Assembly (NCBI GenBank): GCA_017482565.1
Contig: JAFUMO010000031.1
Location: 1 to 61,775, forward strand
DNA from: Bacteroidales bacterium
GTDB lineage: Bacteria > Bacteroidota > Bacteroidia > Bacteroidales > UBA932
Direction of reading: 5' to 3'
Length of the DNA: 61,775 nucleotides
A program made the position numbers and the translations under genes. Below are positions 53,004-61,775 of this stretch, one piece after another (the stretch's first letter is position 1; the number at the start of each line of letters is the position of its first letter). A model generated the notes under the pieces. It saw only the letters and a list, made by a program, of their open reading frames with translations, did not search any database and was not told the DNA's origin.

Positions 53004-54142
53004 GATACTATATAATTGCAGGAGAAGCGTCAGGTGACCTTCACGGTTCCAACCTGATAAAAGGTATAAGGGAGGTTGATCCCGCGGCCCAGATACGCTG
53101 CTGGGGCGGTGACCTCATGAAAGAGGCAGGTGGAGAGCTGGTAAGGCATTACAAGGAGGGGGCAATAATGGGCTTCGTGGAGGTTGTGGCCAACCTTGGG
53201 AAACTTGCCCGTAACCTCAATGACTGCAAGAAGGACATTCTGGAATACAGTCCGGATGCAGTGATTCTGATAGATTACCCGGGGTTCAACTTCAGGATTG
53301 CACAGTTTGCAAAGGAAAAGGGGCTGAGGGTGTTCTACTACATAGCCCCAAAAGTATGGGCATGGAAGGAGAAGAGGGTGCACAAGCTCAGGAAGTATGT
53401 AGACAGGCTCTTCATAATCTTCCCGTTTGAGATTGAATACTTCAAGAAATGGGGAATCAATGCCATCTACAGGGGTAATCCCCTCCTGGACAGTGTTGAC
53501 AATTACCCGAGGGCAACGGAAACCAGGGAGGAGTTTGCACTCAGAACCTGCATTGATGCATCAAGGACATCTGTTGCCCTACTTGCAGGGAGCCGTAAAA
53601 GTGAGATAAAATATCTCCTTCCAAGGATGATTGAGGTTGCAAAAAGGTACCCGGAATACCAGTTCCTTATGGCCTGCGCCCCTTCCATGGAGGAGGAGTT
53701 CTACCGCTCTATCATCGGGAACAAATGCAGCAACATAAAGCTACTCTTTGGGGAGACATACTCAATCCTGAGGCATTCTGATGCTGCAATAATCAGCTCC
53801 GGCACTGCCAGCCTTGAGGCTGCACTTATAGGTGTGCCACAGGTTGTATGCTACGGAGGAAACGAGATTTCATACCAGATAGCCAGAATGGTGGTGAAGC
53901 TCAAATATATAAGCCTTGCAAACCTCATTATGGACAAGGGACTCTTCAAGGAGCTCATACAGCATGACTGTACTCCCGACAAAATATCAATGGAGCTTGA
54001 CCAGCTGCTTGGAAATGAGGAATACAGGAATGAAATGATGGGCAACTATGCCAAGGTGAGGGAAATCCTCGGCGGGAAAGGGGCCTCAGCCAAGGTTGCA
54101 AGGGCTATGACAGAAGAATTGGAACAAATGATTAAAAACTGA
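53000..54142 (+). CDS. lpxB: Lipid-A-disaccharide synthase
   Basis: A GT19 glycosyltransferase of 380 residues that joins lipid X and UDP-diacylglucosamine at the inner membrane. Motifs: YYIIAGEASGDLHGSNLIKG, VILIDYPGFNFRIAQFAK, YYIAPKVWAWKEKRV, RGNPLLD, LLAGSRKSEI and the donor-site SSGTASLEAALIGVPQVV. It confirms a lipid-A-bearing outer membrane. It is coupled to surE by a 4-bp overlap and followed by dapF after 5 bp. Confidence 0.96.
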   Translation: MRYYIIAGEASGDLHGSNLIKGIREVDPAAQIRCWGGDLMKEAGGELVRHYKEGAIMGFVEVVANLGKLARNLNDCKKDILEYSPDAVILIDYPGFNFRIAQFAKEKGLRVFYYIAPKVWAWKEKRVHKLRKYVDRLFIIFPFEIEYFKKWGINAIYRGNPLLDSVDNYPRATETREEFALRTCIDASRTSVALLAGSRKSEIKYLLPRMIEVAKRYPEYQFLMACAPSMEEEFYRSIIGNKCSNIKLLFGETYSILRHSDAAIISSGTASLEAALIGVPQVVCYGGNEISYQIARMVVKLKYISLANLIMDKGLFKELIQHDCTPDKISMELDQLLGNEEYRNEMMGNYAKVREILGGKGASAKVARAMTEELEQMIKN

Positions 54143-54147
54143 ATATT

Positions 54148-55005
54148 ATGTTGATACACGCTTACAAATACCAGGGTGCAGGCAATGACTTTGTGATCCT
54201 GGACAACAGGAATGATGAATACAACCTTACACCTGAGCAGATAAAGCTGTTGTGCGACCGACGTTTCGGCATTGGAGCAGATGGAATGATGCTCCTTGGA
54301 AAAGCAACCCAAGGGCACGATTTCTCAATGAGGTACTTCAATGCAGACGGCTACGAGGGGAGTATGTGCGGAAACGGCGGAAGGTGTCTTGTGGCATTTG
54401 CCGCACACAGGGGGATCAAGAAATTTGATTTCAATGCAATTGACGGTTTCCATACCGCACAGGTACTTGACTTCACCCCTTACAGGTGCATTGTGAAGCT
54501 GAAGATGAAGGACCTTGAGGCATGTGACAAATACTCTGAGAATGCATACTTCCTCAATACAGGTTCACCTCACTATGTTGAGTTTGTGGAGGATACCGCA
54601 ACCTACCCTGTAGACGAGAAAGGCAAATACTGGAGATACCATGAGGATTTTGAGGGTGGCACCAACGTGAACTTCGTGCAGATAAGGGAGAACTGCATTA
54701 ATGTACGCACATACGAGAGAGGCGTTGAGGCAGAGACATTTGCCTGCGGTACAGGAGTTACGGCCTCATCAATTGCAACATATCTCTACTCACCTGAGAA
54801 GGGACATTCAGAGAAGCAGACAGTTGCAGTATGCCCTAACGGTGGTGAGAAAGAGGAACTTGAAAAACTCAAATATGACATCCACGCCCTGGGTGATGAC
54901 CTTCAGGTATGCTTCACATACAACAAAAGCAGCAAGACCTTTACAGATGTATATCTTACAGGCCCTGCCACCTTTGTATTTGAATGTGATATAGAGATCA
55001 AATAA
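54148..55005 (+). CDS. dapF: Diaminopimelate epimerase
   Basis: An enzyme of 285 residues converting LL- to meso-diaminopimelate for lysine and peptidoglycan. YQGAGNDFVILDNRNDEY opens the fold. The two catalytic cysteines lie in GSMCGNGGRCLVAFA and ETFACGTGVTASSIA; RFGIGADGMMLL and FLNTGSPHYVEFV are substrate-site segments. It is third gene of surE-lpxB-dapF and ends immediately beside the convergent YggS-like gene. Confidence 0.96.
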   Translation: MLIHAYKYQGAGNDFVILDNRNDEYNLTPEQIKLLCDRRFGIGADGMMLLGKATQGHDFSMRYFNADGYEGSMCGNGGRCLVAFAAHRGIKKFDFNAIDGFHTAQVLDFTPYRCIVKLKMKDLEACDKYSENAYFLNTGSPHYVEFVEDTATYPVDEKGKYWRYHEDFEGGTNVNFVQIRENCINVRTYERGVEAETFACGTGVTASSIATYLYSPEKGHSEKQTVAVCPNGGEKEELEKLKYDIHALGDDLQVCFTYNKSSKTFTDVYLTGPATFVFECDIEIK

Positions 55006-55680
55006 TCACTTGTTGTAGTTTCTGGCACCAAAAATGGTAGTGCCTATGCGCACCATTGTGCTGCCATACCCAACGGCAATCTTATAGTCTCCACTCATTC
55101 CCATTGAAAGCTCACTGAAGCCTGGGAGGGTGGAGACATATTTATCCCTCGCACGGTCAAAAATCCCCTTCAGACGTGCAAACTCATCCCTAATCTGCTC
55201 CTGGTCGTCTGTAAATGACGCCATTCCCATCAGTCCGCATATCTCAACACCCGGAAGCGGTGCAGCTGAGAACCTTGCGAGAAGGTCAAACAGCTCCTCT
55301 TCAGAAAATCCCTGCTTGCTCTCCTCCTGTGCAATGAAAACCTCCAGAAGACACCTTATATTAAGGCCGTTCTTAACTGCATATTTGCTGATCTCGCTAA
55401 GAAGCCTTTCACTGTCAACCGAATGTACAAGTGATACATAAGGAAGCACCATCTTCAGCTTGTTGGTCTGGAGGTGACCTATAAAATGCCACTGGATATC
55501 ACTGGGAAGAACTGCAACCTTCTGCTGCATCTCCTGCGGCCTGCTCTCCGCAAAAATTCTCTGACCCGCATCATAGGCCTCCTGAATGGCCTCTGCCGGA
55601 TTGAATTTTGAAACTGCCACCAACTTTACAGTTGATGGCAGCTCCTCTTTAAGTCTAAGTATTTCTGATGAAATCCCCAT
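55006..55680 (-). CDS. YggS-family PLP-binding protein
   Basis: A PLP homeostasis protein of 224 residues (PLPBP family). The PLP lysine is in VKLVAVSKFNPAEAIQEAYD. FAESRPQEM, WHFIGHLQTNKLKMVLPYV, VHSVDSERLL, CGLMGMASFTDD and LSMGMSGDYKIAVGYGSTMVRIG are the usual blocks. The last residues FGARNY are typical. It has no known enzymatic activity and stabilises PLP supply. It starts 3 bp after yidC. Confidence 0.94.
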   Translation of the reverse strand: MGISSEILRLKEELPSTVKLVAVSKFNPAEAIQEAYDAGQRIFAESRPQEMQQKVAVLPSDIQWHFIGHLQTNKLKMVLPYVSLVHSVDSERLLSEISKYAVKNGLNIRCLLEVFIAQEESKQGFSEEELFDLLARFSAAPLPGVEICGLMGMASFTDDQEQIRDEFARLKGIFDRARDKYVSTLPGFSELSMGMSGDYKIAVGYGSTMVRIGTTIFGARNYNK

Positions 55681-55683
55681 ATC

Positions 55684-57564
55684 TTATTTTCTGTTTCTCA
55701 TTTGTTGCTGCTGCTGTCTCTGCAACTCCTGCTGCTGCTTGTACATCTCATCCAATCTCTGCTGGAATTTTGATTTCTTTGGAGCCTTTGTACTGGCAGC
55801 CTTTGCCTGAAGCTGTGCATAAAGCTTCTTCTCATCTACAAAATACTTCCTGATTATCCAGGTCTGTGCAATTGTAAAGAGGTTAGAAAGCATATAGTAG
55901 TAGCTCAATCCGCTTGAGAAGTTGTTACATAATACAAGGAGGAAGATTGGCATGAAATAGAGCTGCATGCTCCTCATGCCGGCCATCTCATTGCTGCTTG
56001 GCATCTGGTCCATGTTCATCTTTGAATAGAAGTACATTGAAACTGCCATAAGGATTGCAAAGAGGCTCACATGGTCTCCGTACAATGGGATGTTGAACGG
56101 AAGCTGCAGGATAGAATCGTATGTACTCAAGTCATCTGCCCAGAGGAAACCCTCCTGTCTCAACTCAAATGATGCAGGGAAGAAGCGGAACATTGCAAAC
56201 AGGATAGGGAACTGCAGCAGCATAGGGAGACAGCCTCCGAACATGCTCACACCTGTCTTGTTGTACAATGCCATAACCTCCTGCTGTTTCTTCATTGCAT
56301 CCTCTTTCCTTGGATATTTCTCATTGATCTTGTCAATCTCAGGCTTGAGCACCCTCATCTTCGCCGATGACATATAAGACTTGAGTGTAAGCGGAGAGAT
56401 CACAAGCTTGATAGCAATTGTCATCAGCAGGATGATAAGGCCGAAGTTTGAAGTGAATCTGCTCAGATAATCAAAGAAGTTGATGATGATTACCCTGTTG
56501 ATCCAACCGATGAGCCAGCCGCCCAGCGGAACAATCTTCTCAAATCCGTAGCCATAGCTCTTGAGCTCCTTATAGAGGTTAGGACCATAGTAGAAGCTGA
56601 ACGGAATGTCTACAGAAGCTGCACCGTCATAATCCACAAGCATGCTTGCCCTGCAGTCCATCAGGCGCACATCCTCATCTGTAACATCGTAGAACTTGTA
56701 TGAAAGGTCACCCTCTGAGAAATCATCCTTTGCAACCATGATTGCAGAGAAGAACTGCTGCTGGAATGCAAACCACTCCAGCTTGGTTGAGATATCCTCC
56801 TTTGACTCAGCCTTCCTGAGCCCAAGATCCTCCACATCATCATCACCAGGATATTTGTAGGCAATGGTAGAGTAGTTCTTCTCGTTCTCATACCCCCTTT
56901 CGAGCCTTGGAATGTCCATTCTCCAGTCGATACCCAGTTGTGACATGTTCCTTGAGATGTACTTGTCCATTCCAACCATCCTTAGGTTGAAATCTATCAT
57001 ATAGCTCTCCTGAGGCAATGTATATACATGCTCAATGTACGCATCCGCACCATATGGGAGCCTGAATACAATTGATGAATCTGTCTGCGCTACCTTTGTA
57101 AAGTTGAAGTCAGAAGTGCTGAGCTGCTGGTCTGTATAGAAATCAATGGCAAACTTGCTCGCATTCTTCCTCATCAGGTAGAGGTCAAGGCTGTCATGTG
57201 TATAGTAATTCTTCACCTGAACCTCATACGCCTGTGCGCCCTTTGAAGTGAAGACAACCTTTATCTTGTCATTCTCCAAAACATAAAACTCTTCTGCAGC
57301 CTTGCTTGCAGCCTCAAGAAGTGAATCCTTATAGACAGGTGACATGAGCCTGCTCTCCTCTGCCCTTACAGCAGCCAGGCTGTCATTCAAAGCTACAATG
57401 GCAGAATCAATCTTAGGGGCGTTCTTCAACGCCTCCACCCTCGCAATGGAATCTGCAACAAATCTTTCTCTCTCCTGTTCCTTGAAAATTTTGGTGTTGT
57501 ACCAGCTGAACCCAATCAAAATTACTCCTATAAGTACAAAACCAATGATAGTATTCTTGTTCAT
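55684..57564 (-). CDS. yidC: Membrane protein insertase YidC
   Basis: An Oxa1-family insertase (626 residues). An N-terminal TM (IGFVLIGVILIGFSWYNT) is followed by a coiled region and a large periplasmic beta-sandwich (about 90-360). The conserved five-helix core includes NFGLIILLMTIAIKLVISPL, KKQQEVMALYNKTGVSMFGG and LPMLLQFPILFAMFRFF. The end is a Gln- and Lys-rich basic tail (about 600-626) like those that touch the ribosome. DUF349 protein upstream and YggS-like gene downstream are on the same strand. Confidence 0.95.
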   Translation of the reverse strand: MNKNTIIGFVLIGVILIGFSWYNTKIFKEQERERFVADSIARVEALKNAPKIDSAIVALNDSLAAVRAEESRLMSPVYKDSLLEAASKAAEEFYVLENDKIKVVFTSKGAQAYEVQVKNYYTHDSLDLYLMRKNASKFAIDFYTDQQLSTSDFNFTKVAQTDSSIVFRLPYGADAYIEHVYTLPQESYMIDFNLRMVGMDKYISRNMSQLGIDWRMDIPRLERGYENEKNYSTIAYKYPGDDDVEDLGLRKAESKEDISTKLEWFAFQQQFFSAIMVAKDDFSEGDLSYKFYDVTDEDVRLMDCRASMLVDYDGAASVDIPFSFYYGPNLYKELKSYGYGFEKIVPLGGWLIGWINRVIIINFFDYLSRFTSNFGLIILLMTIAIKLVISPLTLKSYMSSAKMRVLKPEIDKINEKYPRKEDAMKKQQEVMALYNKTGVSMFGGCLPMLLQFPILFAMFRFFPASFELRQEGFLWADDLSTYDSILQLPFNIPLYGDHVSLFAILMAVSMYFYSKMNMDQMPSSNEMAGMRSMQLYFMPIFLLVLCNNFSSGLSYYYMLSNLFTIAQTWIIRKYFVDEKKLYAQLQAKAASTKAPKKSKFQQRLDEMYKQQQELQRQQQQQMRNRK

Positions 57565-57581
57565 TTCGGTTTAACGGTTAT

Positions 57582-59264
57582 TTACTCAAACTGATTATCA
57601 ATAATTTTAATTTTCTCCTCTATCTTAAGCAGCTCTTCCCTGGCAATTTCTATCTTCTTTCGGATGTCTGCCATCATGCTGTCTGCATTCTTTGACTTTG
57701 CAAAGAAGCCCATATTGTTCTCAAGGGTAGCAATGTCCTGCTCCAGCTTCCTGTATTTTAGGAGCTGCCTCTCCCTTTCCATTCTGAGTCCCCTGTCTCC
57801 TTTCCCGGAATTCTTCACCTCTGTAACCATTCTCCTGAACTTGTTGAGCTTCTTCTCGCTCTCAAGTGACCTGATATCGGAGAAATGCACATCAAGTGCT
57901 GCATTGAACTCCTTCTGGATCCTCTCCTTATCCTTTATAGGGACAAAACCAATACTGCTCCACCTGTTCTGAAAATCCCTCATGGCCTTTACATCATCCT
58001 CTTTGGTGGCGCTAACCTTGTAGGCCTTCACCTCCTCAATGAGGGCGAGCTTCATTTCAAGATTGCCGGCATACTGCTCGTCCATCTTGTCAAAATGCCT
58101 TGCCTTGTTGTCAAAGAAATGGTCACATGCCTCCCTGAACCTCTTCCATACGGCATCAGACTGCTTGCGGACCACCGGACCTACCTCTTTCCATTGTTTC
58201 TGGAGCGCAATCAGCTGGTCAGTTGCCTTCTTCCAGTCCTCACTCTCCATAAGGGCCTCTGCCTGTTCACACAGATTCTCCTTGAGCTTGAGGTTGTCCT
58301 GCATCACATTCTTGAAGTTGGCATAGTACTCCCTCTTTGCATTATAGAACTTGTCACATGCAGCCCTGAACCTGTCATATATCTTCTGGTTCTCCTTCTT
58401 TGCGGCAAAACCTATATTCTTCCACTCCTCCTGCAGCTGGTCCATCTTCTTTGAGAGGGTATTCCAGCCATTTGACTCCTGAGGCATCTCCCCGGCAATC
58501 TCTTCTGCCCTTTCACAAAGCAGCGTCTTGGCCTCAAGATTCTTCTTCTGCTCCTCCTTCAGGTTCTCAAAATAGTGCTGGTGCTTCTTGTTTATCTCCG
58601 TTGTCACAGCCTTGAACCTCTCCCAGATGCTCTCCCTGTACTCCTTTGCTACAGGTCCCAGCTCCTTCCATTCATCATGGAGCTTCTGGAGTTCCTTGAA
58701 TGCAGCTACAATGTTCTGCTCATATGCCAATGCCTCCGCCCTCTCACAAAGCTGCTGCTTAGCCTCCAGGTTCTTCTTGAAGTCAATGTCCCTGAACTCA
58801 TTGTTGATCTTTATATAGTCATAGAACTTCTCCACATGATACTGATAAGTCTCCCACAGGTCTTTTGCCTTTGCCTGGGGAACCATGTCAATGGACTTCC
58901 ACCTGTTCTGCAGATCCCTGAATGCAGGGAATGTATGGTTGACATCCTCCACCTTTCCCAGAAGATCCTTAAGTTCCTCAATTATCTGCATCTTGGCTGC
59001 ATAATTCTCCTCCTTCATCCTTTCAATATCCTGTGCATGGAGCTGCCTGTCAGACTTATACTTGGAATAAAGCTCCTTGAATCCGGCCTCAAGGGCAGCA
59101 AGCTCATCAAGCTGCTCCTGCTGCGCATTTTCCTTTTCCTCATTCAAAAGCTTATAGAACAACGCCTTGAGCTGTTCACCCCTCTCATAAAGTTCCTGAC
59201 GGTTTTCAGAATCATACAGTTCCTTGAACTTCTGTACAACTCCAACAACTTTTTCCTGGTCCAT
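57582..59264 (-). CDS. DUF349 coiled-coil protein
   Basis: A 560-residue, highly charged, helix-rich protein. Six to seven DUF349 repeats follow one another, each with a W-rich core such as FRDLQNRWKSIDMVPQAK, LHDEWKELGPVAKEYRESIW, LQEEWKNIGFAAKKENQKIY, LQKQWKEVGPVVRKQSDAVW and FQNRWSSIGFVPIKDKERI. There is no signal peptide. The function is unknown; single-domain relatives have been linked to RNA or stress. It lies 17 bp upstream of yidC, a common neighbour in this phylum. Confidence 0.85.
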   Translation of the reverse strand: MDQEKVVGVVQKFKELYDSENRQELYERGEQLKALFYKLLNEEKENAQQEQLDELAALEAGFKELYSKYKSDRQLHAQDIERMKEENYAAKMQIIEELKDLLGKVEDVNHTFPAFRDLQNRWKSIDMVPQAKAKDLWETYQYHVEKFYDYIKINNEFRDIDFKKNLEAKQQLCERAEALAYEQNIVAAFKELQKLHDEWKELGPVAKEYRESIWERFKAVTTEINKKHQHYFENLKEEQKKNLEAKTLLCERAEEIAGEMPQESNGWNTLSKKMDQLQEEWKNIGFAAKKENQKIYDRFRAACDKFYNAKREYYANFKNVMQDNLKLKENLCEQAEALMESEDWKKATDQLIALQKQWKEVGPVVRKQSDAVWKRFREACDHFFDNKARHFDKMDEQYAGNLEMKLALIEEVKAYKVSATKEDDVKAMRDFQNRWSSIGFVPIKDKERIQKEFNAALDVHFSDIRSLESEKKLNKFRRMVTEVKNSGKGDRGLRMERERQLLKYRKLEQDIATLENNMGFFAKSKNADSMMADIRKKIEIAREELLKIEEKIKIIDNQFE

Positions 59265-59374
59265 AATATTCAGACTATAAATTTGACAACTTGCAAATAT
59301 AGTAAAAATTGATAATAGCTGAGTAATTTTCTATCTTTGCAGCAGCCGGCAAAAGGGCAGAAACATTATTGGAA

Positions 59375-60052
59375 ATGAGAATAGATATACTTACAGTAGT
59401 ACCTGAACTTCTGCAGAGCCCCCTTAATCACTCAATTGTACAGAGGGCAAAGAACAAAGGTCTGGTAGAGATACACATACATGACATAAGGGAATACGGA
59501 AAAGGCAATTACCACCAGGTTGATGACTACAGCTACGGTGGGGATGCCGGCATGATACTCATGATAGAGCCAATCTATACCCTCATTGAAAAGCTTAAGG
59601 GGGAGAGGAAATATGATGAAATAATATATATGTCTCCCGACGGAAATGTGCTTGACCAGCCAATTGCAAACAGGCTTTCCTGCCTTGAGAACATAATGAT
59701 ACTCTGCGGGCACTACAAGGGGATAGACCACAGGATAAGGGAACACCTCATCACAATGGAGATTTCTATAGGGGACTATGTCCTCAGCGGTGGGGAACTG
59801 GCAGCCGCTGTGGTGTGTGATGCTGTCATAAGACTCATACCGGGGGCAATCTCAGACGAAACCTCTGCCCTGAGCGACTGTTTCCAGGACAACCTCCTCT
59901 CTGCACCTGTATATACAAGGCCTGCCACTTTCAACGGATGGGAGGTACCAAAGGTATTGCTGTCGGGAAACCCAAAGCTTATAGCCCAATGGCAAGAAGA
60001 GCAGTCCCTTGAGAGAACTGCCCGTCTTAGACCTGATCTGCTGAAAAAATAG
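59375..60052 (+). CDS. trmD: tRNA (guanine-N1-)-methyltransferase TrmD
   Basis: A SPOUT methyltransferase (225 residues) that makes m1G37 in tRNAs with G36. Motifs: [77 protein letters not shown] in the trefoil knot, and [13 protein letters not shown]. The ATG at 59375 is preferred to a TTG 6 bp before. A TATCTTTG box about 35 nt upstream serves as promoter. It ends with TAG and is convergent with the symporter gene. Confidence 0.96.
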   Translation: MRIDILTVVPELLQSPLNHSIVQRAKNKGLVEIHIHDIREYGKGNYHQVDDYSYGGDAGMILMIEPIYTLIEKLKGERKYDEIIYMSPDGNVLDQPIANRLSCLENIMILCGHYKGIDHRIREHLITMEISIGDYVLSGGELAAAVVCDAVIRLIPGAISDETSALSDCFQDNLLSAPVYTRPATFNGWEVPKVLLSGNPKLIAQWQEEQSLERTARLRPDLLKK

Positions 60053-60073
60053 CAGAAACATTTTGCATGCCTG

Positions 60074-61480
60074 TTACCAGCACTCCAGATCCTGCCGGAT
60101 ATCAGGCATTGATTCTTTCTTGAACACAGGATCCTTGATACCCTGTTTCTTCTGTGCCACATAATCATTGAGCAGGCGTACCGCATACTTGCTCAAAAGG
60201 ACAATTGCCACAAGGTTACATGCTGTCATGCAGGCCATACAGATGTCTGCAAGGCTCCACGCAAGGTTCAATGATGCAAGTGCACCGAACATCACCATAC
60301 CGCATGTCATGAGCCTGAAGGCCACGAGAGCCCATTTCTGTTTTGTAAGATACCTTACGTTTGCCTCACCGTAATAGTAGTTTCCTATGATGCTGCTGAA
60401 TGCAAAGAACAGAATGGCAAGGGCAATGAATATGTTTCCTGATACACCTATCTGGCTTGTAAGTGCCTGCTGGGTAAGCTGTATTCCGTTTGACTCAGGA
60501 CCAAATGGCACACCGCTGAAGAGGATGATGAATGCTGTACATGTACAGATGATCAAAGTATCTGCAAATACGCCGAATACCTGAATAAGACCCTGTTTTA
60601 CAGGATGCGATACATCTGCAGTAGCTGCAACATTAGGTGCAGAGCCCTCTCCCGCTTCATTGCTGAAGAGCCCCCTCTTGATACCGTTCATCATGGCTGC
60701 TCCAATCATACCGCCGAATGCCTGGTTCCATCCCAATGCACTTGAGATTATGAGTTCAAGTACGTCAGGAATCTTTGTGATGTTCATTGCCACTACAAAA
60801 AGAGCCAGGGCAACATAGCCGAGGGCCATCACAGGTACAATTACGCTGCTCACATTAGCAATTCTCTGGATACCGCCAAAAATTATCACAAGTGTAACAA
60901 GGGTAAGAATACTTCCAACTATTACAGGGTCAAAGCTGAACGCCTCCTGGAAGGCAGCACAGATGGTATTGCTCTGCACAGTATTGAAAGAGAACGGGAA
61001 TGTGAAGATAAGGAGGACTGCAAACAGCGAACCCATCCAAGGCTTCTTGAGCCCAATGCTCATATAGTATGCCGGACCTCCTACAAAAGAATCATTACCG
61101 CGTACCTTATAAAGCTGTGCAAGTGTATTCTCAACGAAAGAACTGGCTGAACCCAAAAGAGCAATTATCCACATCCAGAAGATTGAACCCGGACCTCCTA
61201 TTGCAATTGCAGTTGCCACACCGGCAAGGTTGCCTGTACCCACATGGCTTGCAATTGATACCATAAATGCCTGAAAAGAGGAGACCTGTTTCTTCCCTTC
61301 AGCATTTTTGGAAGAAGAGGTAGAACCGGCAAGCAGCCTGAATGTTTCGCCAAACATTCTGAACTGTACGAATTTTGTCCTGATAGTGAAATATAGGGCA
61401 CATCCAATCAGGACTGCAATGAGGATGTATGTCCATATAAAATCATTGATGGTGGTAATCCATTGGGTCAGTTGATCCAT
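60074..61480 (-). CDS. Alanine/glycine:cation symporter (AGCS family)
   Basis: A sodium-coupled amino-acid symporter of 468 residues with about 11 helices. The AGCS hallmarks are SIASHVGTGNLAGVATAIAI, GGPGSIFWMWIIALLGSASS, FVGGPAYYMSIGL, GIKRGLFSNEAGEGSAPNVA and a C-terminal cytoplasmic tail ending in DLECW. It imports Ala, Gly or Ser. It has its own transcription unit between convergent trmD and the rRNA-type terminator at the right edge. Confidence 0.94.
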   Translation of the reverse strand: MDQLTQWITTINDFIWTYILIAVLIGCALYFTIRTKFVQFRMFGETFRLLAGSTSSSKNAEGKKQVSSFQAFMVSIASHVGTGNLAGVATAIAIGGPGSIFWMWIIALLGSASSFVENTLAQLYKVRGNDSFVGGPAYYMSIGLKKPWMGSLFAVLLIFTFPFSFNTVQSNTICAAFQEAFSFDPVIVGSILTLVTLVIIFGGIQRIANVSSVIVPVMALGYVALALFVVAMNITKIPDVLELIISSALGWNQAFGGMIGAAMMNGIKRGLFSNEAGEGSAPNVAATADVSHPVKQGLIQVFGVFADTLIICTCTAFIILFSGVPFGPESNGIQLTQQALTSQIGVSGNIFIALAILFFAFSSIIGNYYYGEANVRYLTKQKWALVAFRLMTCGMVMFGALASLNLAWSLADICMACMTACNLVAIVLLSKYAVRLLNDYVAQKKQGIKDPVFKKESMPDIRQDLECW

Positions 61481-61553
61481 AAATATTCTGTAATTGTTTA
61501 AAATACGATTAAATTACAAATATAAGAAATATATGGACAGATGACAATGATAT

Positions 61554-61586
61554 AAAAAAAGACCTCCAGAATTTCTTCTGAAGGTC
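61554..61586 (-). terminator. rRNA-operon-type terminator
   Basis: On the minus strand GACCTTCAGAAGAAATTCTG continues to GGAGGTC and then TTTTTTT. The stem GACCTnCAGAA/TTCTGnAGGTC is perfect apart from one position. It directly follows the 5S-like remnant, so it should be the end of an rRNA operon transcribed leftward. Confidence 0.75.
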
Positions 61587-61591
61587 CTCAA

Positions 61592-61609
61592 AGTTGGCGG
61601 CTACCTACG
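61592..61609 (-). rRNA. rrf: 5S rRNA 3'-end remnant
   Basis: On the minus strand GTAGGTAGCCGCCAACT matches the end of Bacteroidota 5S rRNA (…GAGAGTAGGTnGCCGCC…), and a terminator follows about 7 nt later. The expected GGGAGA preceding GTAGG is missing; instead unrelated IS-like sequence begins. Only about 17 nt of the gene remain in the window. Confidence 0.55.
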
Positions 61610-61775
61610 GATCAGAGGCCTTCGCCCAATTATTTGAGGAGCAATTGAAAAAGTAGGTGGAGTAAAGTAAAAGGTCTATCTTTGAAAACAAAAAAGATGG
61701 ATAAGAAAAAAGTTAGTTACGAGGATTTGCTCCGATTGATTTTACCTGAAGAAATATTTGATTTCTTTGAAGTCC
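61610..61775 (+). mobile_element. Left end of an ISAon1-like insertion sequence
   Basis: Sequence from about 61610 to the window edge breaks from the 5S gene and leads to a promoter-like TATCTTTG (61677-61684) and a small frame resembling the N-terminal-region protein of ISAon1-family elements. The other end lies beyond the window, so the terminal inverted repeats cannot be defined. Confidence 0.5.
61697..61775 (+). CDS. ISAon1-family transposase N-terminal-region protein (partial)
   Basis: The first 26 codons are visible: MDKKKVSYEDLLRLILPEEI followed by FDFFEV. The LLPxEIxxYFE pattern is that of the small first frame of Bacteroidota ISAon1-type elements, which precedes the DDE transposase. 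It is cut by the window end, so completeness cannot be judged. Confidence 0.6.
   Translation, partial: MDKKKVSYEDLLRLILPEEIFDFFEV

Overview
The window is a 61.8 kb chromosomal segment of a Bacteroidota bacterium, most likely an anaerobic member of the order Bacteroidales. The evidence is the promoter type (TTTG, a spacer of about 19 nt, then TAnnTTTG), a zinc-free type B ribosomal protein L31, a BACON-domain/BspA-like lipoprotein, a SusC-era style TonB receptor, class III ribonucleotide reductase, anaerobic (CbiK/CbiD/CbiG/CbiJ) cobalamin enzymes, and weak Shine-Dalgarno signals. I cannot name a genus. Gene density is high and no gene-free stretch exceeds 300 bp. No tRNA genes, CRISPR arrays or prophage are visible.

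Left part (1-15.9 kb): vitamin B12. The window opens inside the 3' end of a cobalamin riboswitch that faces an operon of PepSY membrane protein, periplasmic CbiK-type cobaltochelatase, second PepSY membrane protein and TonB-dependent receptor (198-6462). A second, complete cobalamin riboswitch (about 15652-15828, minus strand) leads a leftward operon. Four fused genes there supply eight corrin-ring activities (CbiH-CbiC, CbiE-CbiT, CbiG-CbiF, CbiJ-CbiD), followed without a visible promoter by nrdD and nrdG. Low B12 would therefore raise cobalt/corrinoid capture, corrin synthesis and, probably, the B12-independent anaerobic ribonucleotide reductase together.

Middle (15.9-31.7 kb): a stand-alone PqqD-like protein, a NamZ/DUF1343 muramidase homologue, a Bax-inhibitor-1 family protein, L31, a DUF2400 protein, then a run of M14 peptidase, TldD, TldE and NhaC antiporter. 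A SlyD-type prolyl isomerase with an in-frame amber codon follows, then a long palindromic repeat, TamB on the minus strand with no ordinary start codon, and TsaD. Region 31.7-45 kb is mostly housekeeping: a flavoprotein, the tRNA-modification enzymes MtaB and MnmA, folB, an RsmI-type methylase, cell-wall enzymes (MltG, LysM glucosaminidase), cytidine deaminase, SRP RNA, S41 protease, RNase Z and ribosomal protein S1.

Right part (45-61.8 kb): a 1530-residue AT-rich surface lipoprotein (four BACON-like domains, then more than 30 BspA-type leucine-rich repeats in two duplicated blocks), a POT peptide transporter, GAPDH, SurE, LpxB, DapF, a YggS-like PLP protein, YidC, a DUF349 coiled-coil protein, TrmD and an AGCS amino-acid symporter. 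The right edge holds an rRNA-type terminator and a short 5S rRNA 3' remnant, abutted by the start of an ISAon1-like insertion element.

Underlying patterns: the 10-mer CTRTCGGGAA is strongly over-represented (13 copies by eye, both strands, all reading frames). A family of stem-loop repeats keeps its loop but varies its arms. Several genes appear to be leaderless. All coordinates for non-coding sites were read by eye and may be off by one or two bases.
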